From Tuctoria greenei (lineage: Eukaryota > Streptophyta > Magnoliopsida > Poales > Poaceae): DNA of 64,000 nt. The stretch is taken from NCBI GenBank assembly GCA_036927565.1, contig JAYESD010000005.1, forward strand, positions 8,772,565-8,836,564, given 5' to 3'. The notes below the pieces were generated by a model that searched no databases, was not told the origin of the DNA, and saw nothing but the letters and a program-made list of their open reading frames with translations. A program made the translations under genes and the position numbers. Positions 1 to 10,433 of the stretch are shown here, piece by piece. The stretch's first letter is position 1. Each line of letters opens with the position of its first letter.

Positions 1-573
1 GATCGTCGTTCTTTCATTGCGAGCTCTTGGGGTTTGATCTTTCTACACTCATACTCTGCATTGTAATACTTTTGAGTGTATTTGATCACTTCTTTCATTG
101 TAATTCTCGTGGGAGCCCTCAACATGTGAGGTTGCCCCACAAACTTGGTGATTACCCGTGATAGTGGAATCAAGTCGGCCTTCGTGGTGACTTGAAGAGG
201 GAAAGGGTTGGAGACCCGGCTGTGTGTGAGCTTCCTCAACGAGGACGTAGATCTCGTGGTGAGATCGAACCTCGGGAAAAATTTGTGTGTCTTGCGTCTC
301 ATTTACTTTAAATTTTGTTCATTAGATCACTTGAGTGCTAACATCAACTTAAGGCAATTATAAGTTACACCTGCATTCTTATATTAATATCAAGTACAAA
401 TATCAGTTGAAATTTATTTTCCCAAATCACACCTGATCAACACACATAATTTTTGCACACCGGACTAGTCCGCCCACACAACCGGACTAGTCCGGCCAAC
501 CAAGTTTTGACGGTTCTATTAAGTGTGCAGGAAATTCAAAAGGCCTATTCACCCCCCCTCTAGGCCACATTCA
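1..573 (+). repeat. E1 left LTR, 3' part (R/U5)
   Basis: It aligns to 9749-10342 of the right LTR and ends in ...CATTCA directly before the primer-binding site. It lacks a 22-base stretch (right-LTR bases just after 10157) present in the other copy. The block near 263-300 contains the CGGGAAAAAT/GTGTCTTG motif shared with other LTRs here. Two CGGACTAGTCCG palindromes lie at about 460-495. The first ~820 bases of the LTR are off the window. Confidence 0.93.
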
Positions 574-575
574 AT

Positions 576-587
576 TGGTATCAGAGC
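576..587 (+). other. E1 primer-binding site
   Basis: TGGTATCAGAGC lies two bases after the LTR end. This is the usual plant Ty1-copia site complementary to the 3' end of initiator methionine tRNA. Confidence 0.9.
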
Positions 588-627
588 AAGGTTCTCCACC
601 AACGAGACTCACATCTCGGAGAGATCA

Positions 628-2900
628 ATGGCCACTGAGAAGAACAATGATATCTCGAAGATGAACATTAATGAGGAGGAACAAGAAACTAAAGCTTTTG
701 ATGTGCAGAAAGAGAGTCCACACGATGATGAAGAAGTGCGACAATTGAAGGCACTTCTGAGAAAGAAACTGCTAGGACAAAAAGGAAAAGAAGAAGAGAA
801 GACGACGGGGAGCGGTCATCACGACTACTCCCGACAGCCTTACAACTACAACCGTCTCAATTCAAACAACCATTATCTTTCCATTCCTATGGGAAAACCT
901 CCATAGTTTGACGGAAGCGACTATACAATGTGGAAGTACAACATGAAGATGCATTTAATATCCCTAAATCCTAGTCTATGGCACATTGTTTGCACTGGCA
1001 TAGATATCCCGGACACGGATGAAGAACTCACCCCAGAACAAGAACAAGAGATTCACAGAAATGCACAAGCCGTCACCGTGATCACGTCATCATTAAGCAG
1101 AGAGGAATTCACCAAGATTGATGGCTTAGAAAGTGCAAAGGAAATATGGGATACACTTAAGACAGCTCACGAAGGAAATAGATCGGTTCGTGAAGCAAAA
1201 ATCGAAATGCTTGAAGGAGAGTTGGGGAGATTCGCTATTGAAGAAGGCGAATCACCTCAAGACATGTACAACCGGATGAAGGCACTCATCAACAAGATAC
1301 GTGCCTATGGAAGTAAGAAATGGACGGATCACGAGGTAGTCAAGAGAATGATTAGAGCCTTCATGCCAAGAAATGTCACTCTTTGCTCAATGATTAGAGA
1401 AAGCCCCGGTTTTCACAAAATGACCCCCGATGAGTTGTTGGGGAAGATCATAAATAATGAGATGATGGAGAAAGAGGCAAAATACGTCAAAGACTTGGCC
1501 GAACTCACTTCCTCCAAAAGGAAAGAGGTCGCTCTCAAAGCTACATGCCGACCCAAACTCAAAGAAGCTCGTGAAGATCAAGACGAGGGACATACAAGTG
1601 ATGAGAGCACCGATCTTGATGATGAGGAAATGGTACTCCTTATCAAGAAGTTCAAGCGAATGATGAAAAGAAGACACGACAACAACTCAAATGAAGGCAA
1701 AAGCAAGGACAAAGGAAAAATCCAAGGCTCGACGCACTTGCTACAACTGCGGAGAGTATGGTCACTTCATGATGGACTGCCCCTATGAAGAAAAAAAAAA
1801 AGAAGAAGGAAACAAGATCTCAAGAAAAGAAAAATTTTAGAAAAAGAAGACAAATCCATCAAGCTCACATTGGCAAGGAGTGGGACTCAAACGACGAGTC
1901 CTCCTCCGATGAAGAAGAAGAGATGGCCACTATTGCAATCAAGAAACCTACTATGAAGGCCACACTCTTTCCAAACATGGGAGGACGGGATATGAACAAC
2001 CACACTTGCCTTATGGCTAAGGAAGGCAAGAAAAAGGTACGGCTCACTCCTCCTACGCTAAATTCCTCTATTGATGACTTTTACAACTCTAGCAATAACG
2101 AAGAAATGTTTAGAGGACTAAGTAAAATTGCTCTAAAGAAAATGGAAATGTTGTCGAACGAAATTTTTGAGAAGGAAGAACTTCTTGATCGACAAGAAGA
2201 TATGCTCATCCGTGAAAGGAAGAGATATCAAGAAGTTGAAAAGCTTCTCGAGCTTGAAAGAGAGAAGAACAAGTCGCTTGAAGTTGAGCTAGCCTTGAGT
2301 AAGGAAACTTACTCAAAGCTAGAAGACTCGCATATTGCAATCAAGGAAGAACTTGCTAACTTGTCAAAAGTTAACAAGATCCTTGAGGTGCAAGTTGAGT
2401 CGCTCAAGCAAAGTGACTCCTCTTCCTCCAAGAGCTCTTTCTCCAAAGATATGAGTTCGACAACAATCGGAACTTGCACTTGCTGTAGTAAGAAGAATAT
2501 TATTTCTAATACATCAACTTCTCGTAATATGCATGCCCCTCCAAGCGGCATCTTTGATAAGGAGAAGATCAAATATGCACGCAGTGCATATATGGTCACT
2601 AGACCTCCTAATGTCAAAGATGGCCTTGGTTTTGATAAGAACAAACACATGCCTAATTCTAATCATGCTAAGAATAGAATTGTCTTTGTCAAGGAAAAAT
2701 CTCATGAATCTGAACCACAAATATTGTTTCATACATTTAATGCTTCTTATGTTCTTATGAAAGCCAAAAGTGGAAGAGTCATTGCCAAATATACAGGGCC
2801 ACGCCACAAGAACTTGAAAACTTGTGTGTGGGTGCCCAAGACTCTTATGACTAACCTGAGAGGACCCAAGCAAGCTTGGGTACCTAAAATCAAGGAATAA
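628..2900 (+). pseudogene. gag: E1 gag, broken
   Basis: Start ATG at 628, shortly after the primer-binding site. An acidic N-terminus is followed by a capsid-type region (FDGS..MW, SLWHIVCTGI, DMYNR motifs). A CCHC knuckle follows (CYNCGEYGHF then C, about 1735-1775). The second half is rich in Glu/Lys and looks coiled-coil (about 2150-2400), and it ends in AWVPK just before TAA at 2898. It is broken by an in-frame TAG at 904 (His in E3) and a one-base frameshift near 1720, just before the knuckle. The segment after 2036 also fits an intron (separate entry). Role by family knowledge: structural protein of the virus-like particle. Confidence 0.88.
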
Positions 2901-2913
2901 TTCTTTTTTGCAG
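2037..2913 (+). other. E1 candidate intron bridging gag and pol (877 nt)
   Basis: The donor is AAAAAG|GTACGG and the acceptor TTCTTTTTTGCAG|GC, which has a good polypyrimidine tract. The acceptor lies 13 bases after the gag stop, exactly where the pol frame begins. Length is 877, which is 1 modulo 3. Splicing after a complete Lys codon would put protease (AYSSGG..WVLDSGC) in frame with gag. E2 and E3 have sites at the same protein positions, and E5 lacks the interval. No RNA evidence is available here. Confidence 0.6.
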
Positions 2914-5900
2914 GCTTACTCCTCCGGTGGAACAAAATGGGTACTTGATAGCGGATGCACAAATCACATGACCGGAGAGAGAGGTATGTTTGTGGAGTAC
3001 GAGTACAACAAGGATCCAGGTGAAGGCATATACTTCGGAGACAACAGCCAAGGAAAGGTCCTTGGTAGCAGTAACATTGAAATATCCTCTCAACATACCT
3101 TATCAAATGTTTTACATGTATATTCTCTAGAGTATAACCTTTTGTCAATATCCCAACTATGCGACAAAGGTTACAATTGTTTATTCACTAATGAGGGTGT
3201 GACTGTTTTTAGAAGAAGCGATGGCTCGATTGCATTCAAGGGAATGTTGAAGGGCAAGCTCTATCTAGTTGACTTCAACAAAGATAAAGCGGAACTCAAC
3301 ACTTGCTTGGTTGCTAAAACCAGCATGGGATGGTTGTGGCATAGACGGCTAGCCCATGTTGGGATGAGAAATCTGCAGAAACTTCTAAAAGGTGGTCACA
3401 TCCGTGGTCTTAAGGATGTGGTTTTGAAAAGGACAGGTCGTGCAGCGCTTGTCAAGCGGGAAAACAAGTCGGAGCACCACACCCCGCCAAGAATGTGATG
3501 ACTACCGCAAGACCGCTGGAACTTCTCCACATGGATCTTTTTGGTCCAGTTTCGTACATCAGCATCGGCAGTAACAAATACGGTTTAGTAATTATTGATG
3601 ATTTTTCAAGATTTACCTGGGTATTTTTCTTGTATGATAAATCAGAAACTCAGGGGATCCTCAAGAAGTTCTTAAAAAGAGCTCAGAACGAATTCTCATC
3701 AACCATAAAGAACATCAGAAGTGACAACGGGACAGAATTCAAGAATCTCCAAGTTGAAGAGTTTCTCGATGAAGAAGGGATAAAGCATGAATTCTCAGCA
3801 CCCTACTCCCCTCAACAAAATGGAGTGGCCGAAAGGAAGAACATAACATTGATCAAAATGGCGAGAACTATGTTGGATGAATACAAGACATCAGATCGAT
3901 TTTGGGCAGAAGCGGTGAACACCGCTTGCCATGCCACTAATCGACTGTACCTCCATCGACTACTGAAGAAAACTCCATATGAGCTCCTTACCGGTAAAAA
4001 GCCTAATGTTTCTTATTTTAAAGTTTTTGGTTGCAAATTTTTTATTCTGAACAAGAAACAGATGGCCTCGAAGTTCGCTTCGAAGTCCGATGAAAGATTC
4101 TTGCTCAGTTATGAATCGAATGCCTACGCCTATCGTGTCTTCAACAAGGTGTCCGACCTTGTTGAAGTAGCACGTGACGTAGTGTTCGATGAATCTAACG
4201 GCTCACAAGTGGAGCAAGTTGATAAGTGTGTGCTAGATGAAGAGGAAGCTCCATATGAAGCACTGAAGAAAATGGGACTTGGCGATATCTTACCACAAGA
4301 GCAAACATTCGACTCAAATGCACAAGATGAACCTTAACACGGAGGCAATGATCAAGGGGGAGCCCTTGCACAAGATCAAGAGGAGGAAGATCAAGTAGAT
4401 CAGGACCATCATGGAAGCAATGATCTATGGGGAGACAATGCACATGAAGATAATGAAGAACAAGCAACTACACAATCTCCACACCCAAGAGTACACCAAA
4501 GCGTGCAAAAAGACCACCCTGTCAACAACATCATTGGAGATATTGCTAAGGGAGTAACTACTAGATCTCGAGTTGCAAATTTCTATGAATCCTATTCTTT
4601 TGTGTCTTTTCTGGAACCATATAGGGTGGAAGAAGCCTTAGGGGATCCAGACTGGGTGATTGCAATGCAAGAGGAGCTGAACAACTTCAAGAGAAATGAA
4701 GTATGGGAGCTAGTGGAGAGACCAAAGGCGAACATAGTTGGAACTAAATGGGTCTTTCGGAACAAGCAAGATGAACATGGAGTAGTAACAAGAAATAAGG
4801 CAAGACTGGTGGCCAAAGGTTATTCTCAGGTCGAAGGTTTGGACTTCGATGAAAATTTCACTCCTGTAGCTAGACTTGAGTCCATTCGTATTTTATTGGC
4901 ATATGCTACTCACCATAATTTTAAGCTGTATCAAATGGACATCAAAAGCGCTTTCTTAAACGGCCCAATCAAGGAGGAAGTTTATATGGAGCAGCCACCA
5001 GGATTCGAAGACCCCAAGTATCCCAACCATGTCTACAAACTGCGTAAGTCTCTCTATGGCCTCAAACAAGCTCCTCGAGCTTGGTATGAGTGTCTTAGAG
5101 ATTTTCTAATTCAGAATGGATTCAAAATTGGTAAAGCTGACTATACACTTTTCACTAACATTGTGATGATCATTTATTTGTATGTCAAATTTACGTTGAT
5201 GACATTATCTTTGGATCAACTAACAAATCCTTCTGTGAAGAGTTTAGCAAAATTATGACAGATAGGTTCGAGATGTCAATGATGGACGAATTAAAGTTCT
5301 TCTTGGGATTCCAAGTGAAGCAACTAAGAGAAGGTACATTTATAAGCCAAACCAAATATACACAAGACATTCTCAAGAAATTCAATATGGACAAAGCCAA
5401 GCCCATCAAGACACCCATGGCCACTAATGGACATCTCGACCTCAATGAAGACAGTCCAAATGTGGATCAAAAGGTATATCGGTCCATGATTGGCTCTTTA
5501 CTTTATTTATGTGCATCTAGGCCAGATATTATGCTTAGTGTTTGCTTGTGTGCAAGGTTTCAAGCTGCACCTAAAGAGTGACATTTAGTTGCTGTAAAAA
5601 GAATCCTAAGGTACCTTGTGCACACACCCAACTTGGGCCTTTGGTATCCCAAAGGATCCAAATTTAACTTGATAGGATATTCCGATGCCGACTATGCAGG
5701 ATGCAAAGTCGATATAAAGAGCACGTCAGGGACTTGTCAGTTTCTTGGTAGGTCCCTGGTATCTTGGTCATCTAAAAAGCAAAACTCCATTGCCCTTTCC
5801 ACAGCAGAAGCAGAATATATTATAGCCGGTAGCTGTTGCGCCCAATTACTTTGGATGCGGAAAACCCTTAGGGACTACGGCTACAATCTTAACCATATCC

Positions 5901-6145
5901 CACTTCTATGTGACAATGAAAGTGCTATAAAAATTGCACACAACCCAGTAGAGCACTCAAGAACTAAGCACATAGATATCAGTCATCATTTTCTTAGAGA
6001 TCATTCATTAAAAGGTGATATTGCTATTTCACATGTTAGAACTGAAAAACAACTTGCGGATATTTTTACCAAACCATTGGATGAGAAAAGGTTTTGTGAA
6101 CTTAGGAATGAACTTAATATTCTTGACTCTCGAAATGTGGCTTGA
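2914..6145 (+). pseudogene. pol: E1 pol (protease, integrase, RT, RNase H), broken
   Basis: Order: aspartic protease (WVLDSGC, about 2938), integrase HHCC zinc region (WLWHRRLAH, about 3330), DDE core (HMDLFGP, IRSDNGTEF, NGVAERKN), RT (YQMDIKSAFLNG at about 4930), RNase H (YSDADYAG, STAEAEY, CDNESA), C-terminal FTKPLDEKRF. The order integrase before RT defines Ty1-copia. Disruptions: a frameshift near 3430, which disrupts the two cysteines of the zinc region; TAA at 4335; a frameshift near 5155-5175, so the YVDD bases at about 5190-5205 are read in another frame; and TGA at 5579 (Cys codon in E3). It ends at 6145. It cannot make a full polyprotein. Confidence 0.92.
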
Positions 6146-6360
6146 AATGTTGCACATATGGTTGATACTTCAAATGTTACATTTTATTGCTAAAATTGCC
6201 CCTCACCTCCTTTTCTCCTAAGAAAACTATTTTTAATGAAGAAATCTTGGAATTTATGACCATGTTTTTGTGTTGAGTGCTTTCTGGTCATAATCACCAA
6301 GATTATTTGCAAAACTTGTCCTTGGATCACTATTAGTTATCTCTAAATACTTAGTTTGTC

Positions 6361-6507
6361 CAGTAACACCGGACTAGTCACGTTTGCCACCGGACTAGTC
6401 ACGTTTGCCACCGGACTAGTCCGGATAATCCCTCTTCCTAGGTCTTCCAGGGACACCGGACTAGTCCGCCCTCTGACCGGACTAGTCCGGTCGGCTGCCT
6501 ATATAAG
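6361..6507 (+). promoter_or_regulatory. E1 pol-ORF3 spacer: palindrome array and TATA box
   Basis: The 875-base spacer between pol and ORF3 (6146-7020) has about five CCGGACTAGTC(CGG) palindromes at 6368-6492, followed immediately by CTATATAAG (6499-6507). Two to four more palindromes lie at 6885-6965. The LTR of the same element has the same order: palindromes at 9205-9545, then CTATAAATAG at 9581. The spacer thus resembles a second LTR-type promoter, which would drive ORF3 separately. The promoter function is inferred. Confidence 0.5.
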
Positions 6508-6717
6508 CAGGTGGCCGGCCCAAAACCGTTTCAAATCTCCCTCCACTTGAGTTAAACCCTAACCTCTCAAACCCTATCCTCCAAAAGGTGAATTTCGAGT
6601 TGAGCCCTCAAAATTCAAGCTTTCTCCGTGGGAAATTCTCCCCTCGACGTGTTGGTACTCCTCTCAAAACTCATCTGGACAGATTTGTGCTCCTTCAACG
6701 CGAATCCTCAAATCTCG

Positions 6718-7002
6718 GTAAATTTCTCCCTAAAGTCAAACTCTCAACTTTTCTAGTTCTAGCCTATTTCTCTTGATTCCAAGGAAGTACATTAGCTTCA
6801 TAGATGTATTCCTTTCACCTTCATGCTCATTTGCACCCTTAAATAGAAGTTGTGATCCTAGTTTTGTTAGGGTTCTTGTGCCAGGCCAGACTAGTCCGGC
6901 TCCCAGGTACGGACTAGTCCGGTACACCGGACAAGTCCGCACTCTGACACCGGACAAGTCCGGTCTCTGACATTTGAATCCTCACATCACCTTCATTCTC
7001 AG
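6718..7002 (+). other. E1 candidate leader intron before ORF3
   Basis: Donor ATCTCG|GTAAATTT and acceptor TTCATTCTCAG, 18 bases before the ORF3 ATG. E3 (14373-14019) and E8 (63840-63511) have matching donor GGTAA(A)TTT and acceptor CATTCT(C/G)AG at the same relative places. The interval would be 285 nt. The matches are suggestive, not proof of splicing. Confidence 0.35.
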
Positions 7003-7020
7003 TTCATTCTCATCTAAATC

Positions 7021-8534
7021 ATGAACTCCTTGTTAGGCACGATGTCTTCAAGCTCAGATGACAGCTCCTTCCATGTTGATGAAGAAGTTGAGCGCGAAAA
7101 GGTGAAGAGAGCCAAGGAGAGGTACATGAAGAAAAGGCATGATGTAAATGTGCACTCTCCACCCTCCGACGACAACTTGCCCAAGAAAAGGAGGGTAGTT
7201 GTGAAGAAGGCCCAAGGAAAGGCTGGTGAGAGCTCCTCAGGGCCAAAGAGGACTCTCAACAAAGGAAAGGGGCTTGCTAGTGGTCCCATTGGACCCTTGA
7301 AAATGAAGAACCCAAGTCACTGCAACAGGCAGCGCTCAAGTAAGGATTTCACTGGAAAAGGGGGTGAGCTTGCCGACAGCTTTAGGCAGGTTAATGTGTA
7401 TGCTCAACCTCGGCAATGCTCAGACCCAAGATTTTGGAGCAACTTCCATGCCGACTACTACGAGCATGTGTACATGAAGATGAAGAATCCCGTTGTGAAG
7501 AGTCAATGGGTGAACATCGGGTACATGCAGTCAAAGAAGTATCCTGCTTTCCGTGAGGTGGTTGAGTCCCTGGAGAGGCACGGACTGAAGGAACTGTTTT
7601 CCTTTGAGAATGACTGGAACAATGAGGTGATCACGCAATTCTACTCTACCCTCTACTTTGCTCGTGGTGATGGAGACAGTCTTACTTGGATGACCCATGG
7701 TTCCAAGTATAGTGTTACTTATGATGAGTTTGCAAGGATTCTCCACCTTGAGCATACCTTGGATCATGATCTAGTCATCCACAATCTGCAACCCCTGGAG
7801 AAGGATGAGCTCATATTTCTCTATGACACAAGGATGCCATATGTTGCTCCCACTATCAAGTATTTGAAGCCCTTCTATGTGGTCCTCAACGAATTTTGAG
7901 GAAGACAATAGCCCCAAAAGATGGAGATGCAGGGACTATTCAAGGAACTTTGAGGACCCTAATGAAGGTCATTGGTGGGAGAAGACCGTTCAATGTCTTT
8001 GAATACATATACAATGACATTGTGAACATCTCAATCACTCCAAACAGATCTTGCGGGTATGCCCCGTACATCATGTACATGATTGAGAAGGTGACTGGAC
8101 TTGAGTTCATCAAGGATGTTCACCATACGGGGATGAAACCGCAAAAGCCCACCGAGTACACTCTACCTTCGGCTCCTGATGCACCTCCCTCCCCTGAAGC
8201 TGAGAGGAGGACTAAACAGGCTCGGGATGTGAATGCAACAAGATCTTCAGCTGCTCCTCCTGGCTCTGCACCTGCTCATGAACCCTCCGGTGGTGTGCTC
8301 AAAATGCTCATCTCTATCTTTGCTTGCTGCTGCAAGATTGAAGTCAGGCAGAAGAATCATCAACAATATGTCAATGCCAACATCAAAGCTATCTGCGACA
8401 AGCTGGAGATTGAGCCGGTGGGATCCCCGCCCGCCTTCGAGGACTCCGAGGAAGAGTCTGCTCCGGCGAATGATGATGATGGTGGTGAAGATGAGGACCG
8501 GACCGAGACGGAGGAAGAGAGTGGCGATGAGTGA
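7021..8534 (+). pseudogene. E1 ORF3, plant-transposon-type protein, frameshifted
   Basis: ATG at 7021 opens 292 codons. A one-base loss near 7888 stops the frame at 7899, and the remainder continues from 7896 to TGA at 8532. Compared with intact E3 ORF3, it shares a basic N-terminal stretch (KKRRVVVKK), the central domain (RFWSNFHADYYEHVY, NWNNEVITQFYSTLYF, TWMTHGSKYSVT) and KTIAPKDGDAG. The C-terminus has a Cys-rich IFACCCK patch, and the tail is acidic. I see no signal peptide or clear membrane anchor, so it does not look like an envelope protein. The central part matches what databases call a putative plant transposon protein domain. Function is unknown. Confidence 0.8.
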
Positions 8535-8571
8535 TTCCCCTCAATTTTTCCCTTTTTGGTGCCTTGATGCC

Positions 8572-8927
8572 AAAGGGGGAGAGATTGAGACTAATAGTTT
8601 GAGAGTAGTTGGTGTCTTTATGTTTTTGTGATCAAGGACATGTGTACTTAATTTTAAAACCTTGTAATGCACTATTGCTTCTCTTATGTGTGATGCTTAT
8701 TGTTGCTTGGATGATTATCTTTACACTCATTATTGATTACCTTTACTTCATCACACCTTGTTGATCACACACCGGTTAGGCACCCCACCATAAGGTGTGT
8801 GCATATGTGAGAAGCTTTTTGTGGACTTATCATTATTCTCATATGGGCACACCTTATGAAAATCAAGATTTTATTCCCAATTGTGATATCTCAAATGGTT
8901 GTCATCAATCACCAAAAAGGGGGAGAT
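8572..8927 (+). other. E1 3' untranslated region with two polypurine tracts
   Basis: AAAGGGGGAGAGA at about 8572 and AAAAAGGGGGAGAT at 8914-8927, the latter abutting the LTR. The adjacent tract would prime plus-strand DNA synthesis. Duplicated tracts are typical of Sireviruses. The intervening ~330 bases hold no gene. Confidence 0.8.
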
Positions 8928-10342
8928 TGTAAGTGCATCTAGGATATCCCTTGTGGGTTTTGGCCAATTGATGACAAACATATGAGATCCTAATGAAACT
9001 ACTGAGATGATTGCAGGACAAACAAGTGAAACATCTTGATGCACACAAAAAGGTGAAAAATGAAGTGGTGTTCAAAGAGAGATACTTTGATGAAGCTTGG
9101 AAGACCAAATTAGATTTTGAATGTATAGGGAGTGTATGAAAGACACACTCCAAGAGCTCACAACTTTGCGCGAGGGTAAGGGATTAAAATTAACCTAACT
9201 TTCACAAAGCACCGGACTACTCCGATCATGGACCGGACTAGTCCGTTCATCTTTCTGGAATCCCACTTACAAGGAGACCGGACCAGTCCGTGCATCCACC
9301 GGACTAGTCCGTTGATGTTTCTGGAGTCTCTCATATTGAGGGACCGGACTAGTCCGTTGAACTTTCTGGAATCTCCCATTCGTGGAGATCGGACTAGTCC
9401 GCGGACTAGTCCGATGAACTTTCTGAAGTCACCTTCACATAGCACCGGACTAGTCTGAGGTTGGACCGGACTAGTGCGGCAGACTTTCTGGACTTCAAAA
9501 CACATTGAGACCAGACAAGTCCGGACTTGCACCGGACTAGTCTGGTGTTAGGGTTTTGCAACGGCTAGCTTTTGGAAACCCTATAAATAGAGAGTCTGCG
9601 GCTTTCCTATAGACACACACGTCGGATACTGATCAAAGAGCAAACCCTAGCGCCACCACTTCGTCCCAAGAGCCCAAAACACATCTCCTCACACATCTAA
9701 AGTTCAAAAAGAGTGAAATCAATTGAACACTTGGATTTGGGATTGGGAGATCTCGTTCTTTCATTGCGAGCTCTTGGGGTTTGATCTTTCTACACTCATA
9801 CTCTGCATTGTAATACTTTTGAGTGTATTTGATCACTTCTTTCATTGTAATTCTCGTGGGAGCCCTCAACGTGTGAGGTTGCCCCACAAACATGGTGATT
9901 ACCCGTGATAGTGGAATCAAGTCGGCCTTCGTGGTGACTTGAAGAGGGAAAGGGTTGGAGACCCGGCTCTGTGTGAGCTTCCTCAACGAGGACGTAGATC
10001 TCGTGGTGAGATCGAACCTCGGGAAAAATTCGTGTGTCTTGCGTCTCATTTACTTTAAATTTTGTTCATTAGATCACTTGAGTGCTAAACATCAACTTAA
10101 GGCAATTATAAGTTACACCTGCATTCTTATATTAATCTCAAGTACAAATATCAGTTGTTCTCATTTCCGCTGCTAAAGAAATTTATTTTCCCAAATCACA
10201 CCTGATCAACACATATAATTTTTGCACACCGGACTAGTCCGCCCACACAACCAGACTAGTTCGGCCAACCAAGTTTTGACGATTCTATTAAGTGTGCAGG
10301 AAATTCAAAAGGCCTATTCACCCCCCCTCTAGGCCACATTCA
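8928..10342 (+). repeat. E1 right LTR (1415 bp)
   Basis: Starts TGTAAGTGCATC after the polypurine tract and ends CACATTCA. U3 contains the palindrome array (9205-9545) and the TATA box. The 3' end has inverted arms GGCCT/AGGCC around a C-rich loop. It is followed by LTR4 sequence at 10343. Confidence 0.95.
9205..9590 (+). promoter_or_regulatory. E1 LTR promoter: about 12 palindromes upstream of a TATA box
   Basis: About a dozen CCGGACTAGTCCG-like units, some diverged, occur between 9210 and 9545, partly spaced by the recurring phrase TTTCTGGA(A/G)TC. CTATAAATAG at 9581-9590 is a strong TATA box, so transcription should begin about 30 bases later. This is the likely genomic RNA promoter in U3. 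Confidence 0.7.
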
Positions 10343-10433
10343 CTAACCTATTTGTTGAGATGAGCACAGGTTTTAATTGCAAAAATAAGCAAAGTGCCAA
10401 AAAGAAGGGAGAATGAGGAGCAAAGTGGAAATG
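10343..10433 (+). repeat. LTR4 fragment between E1 and E3
   Basis: This 91-base piece aligns with the U3 of the E3/E8-type LTR (compare the reverse strand of 61345-61425: TTTGTTGAGAT, AAAGTGCCAAAAAG, GGAGCAAAGTGGAAATG). It continues at 22265 beyond E3. E1 and E3 therefore inserted into the same LTR about 90 bases apart. Confidence 0.85.

Larger units (their letters stand above)
1..10342 (+). mobile_element. E1: Ty1-copia retrotransposon, Sirevirus type, 5' LTR truncated by window edge
   Basis: Gene order is LTR, primer-binding site, gag, protease, integrase, reverse transcriptase, RNase H, an extra third ORF, polypurine tract, LTR. A large extra ORF downstream of pol and repeated polypurine tracts are hallmarks of the Sirevirus lineage. 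Only the last 573 bases of the left LTR lie in the window. Over that stretch I count about ten substitutions plus a 22-base indel against the right LTR, so roughly 2 % divergence. The coding region carries several stops and frameshifts, so this copy is not autonomous. It sits in an older LTR (LTR4) that resumes with ctaac at 10343; the partner target duplication is outside the window. Confidence 0.95.

Noticed and set aside
9158..9532. ORFs encoding repeated RTSPV / GLVRS peptides in LTRs (also 11512-11727, 21781-21996)
   Set aside because: They are translations of the palindromic array; the same DNA reads this way in several frames and both strands, and there is no start or domain.
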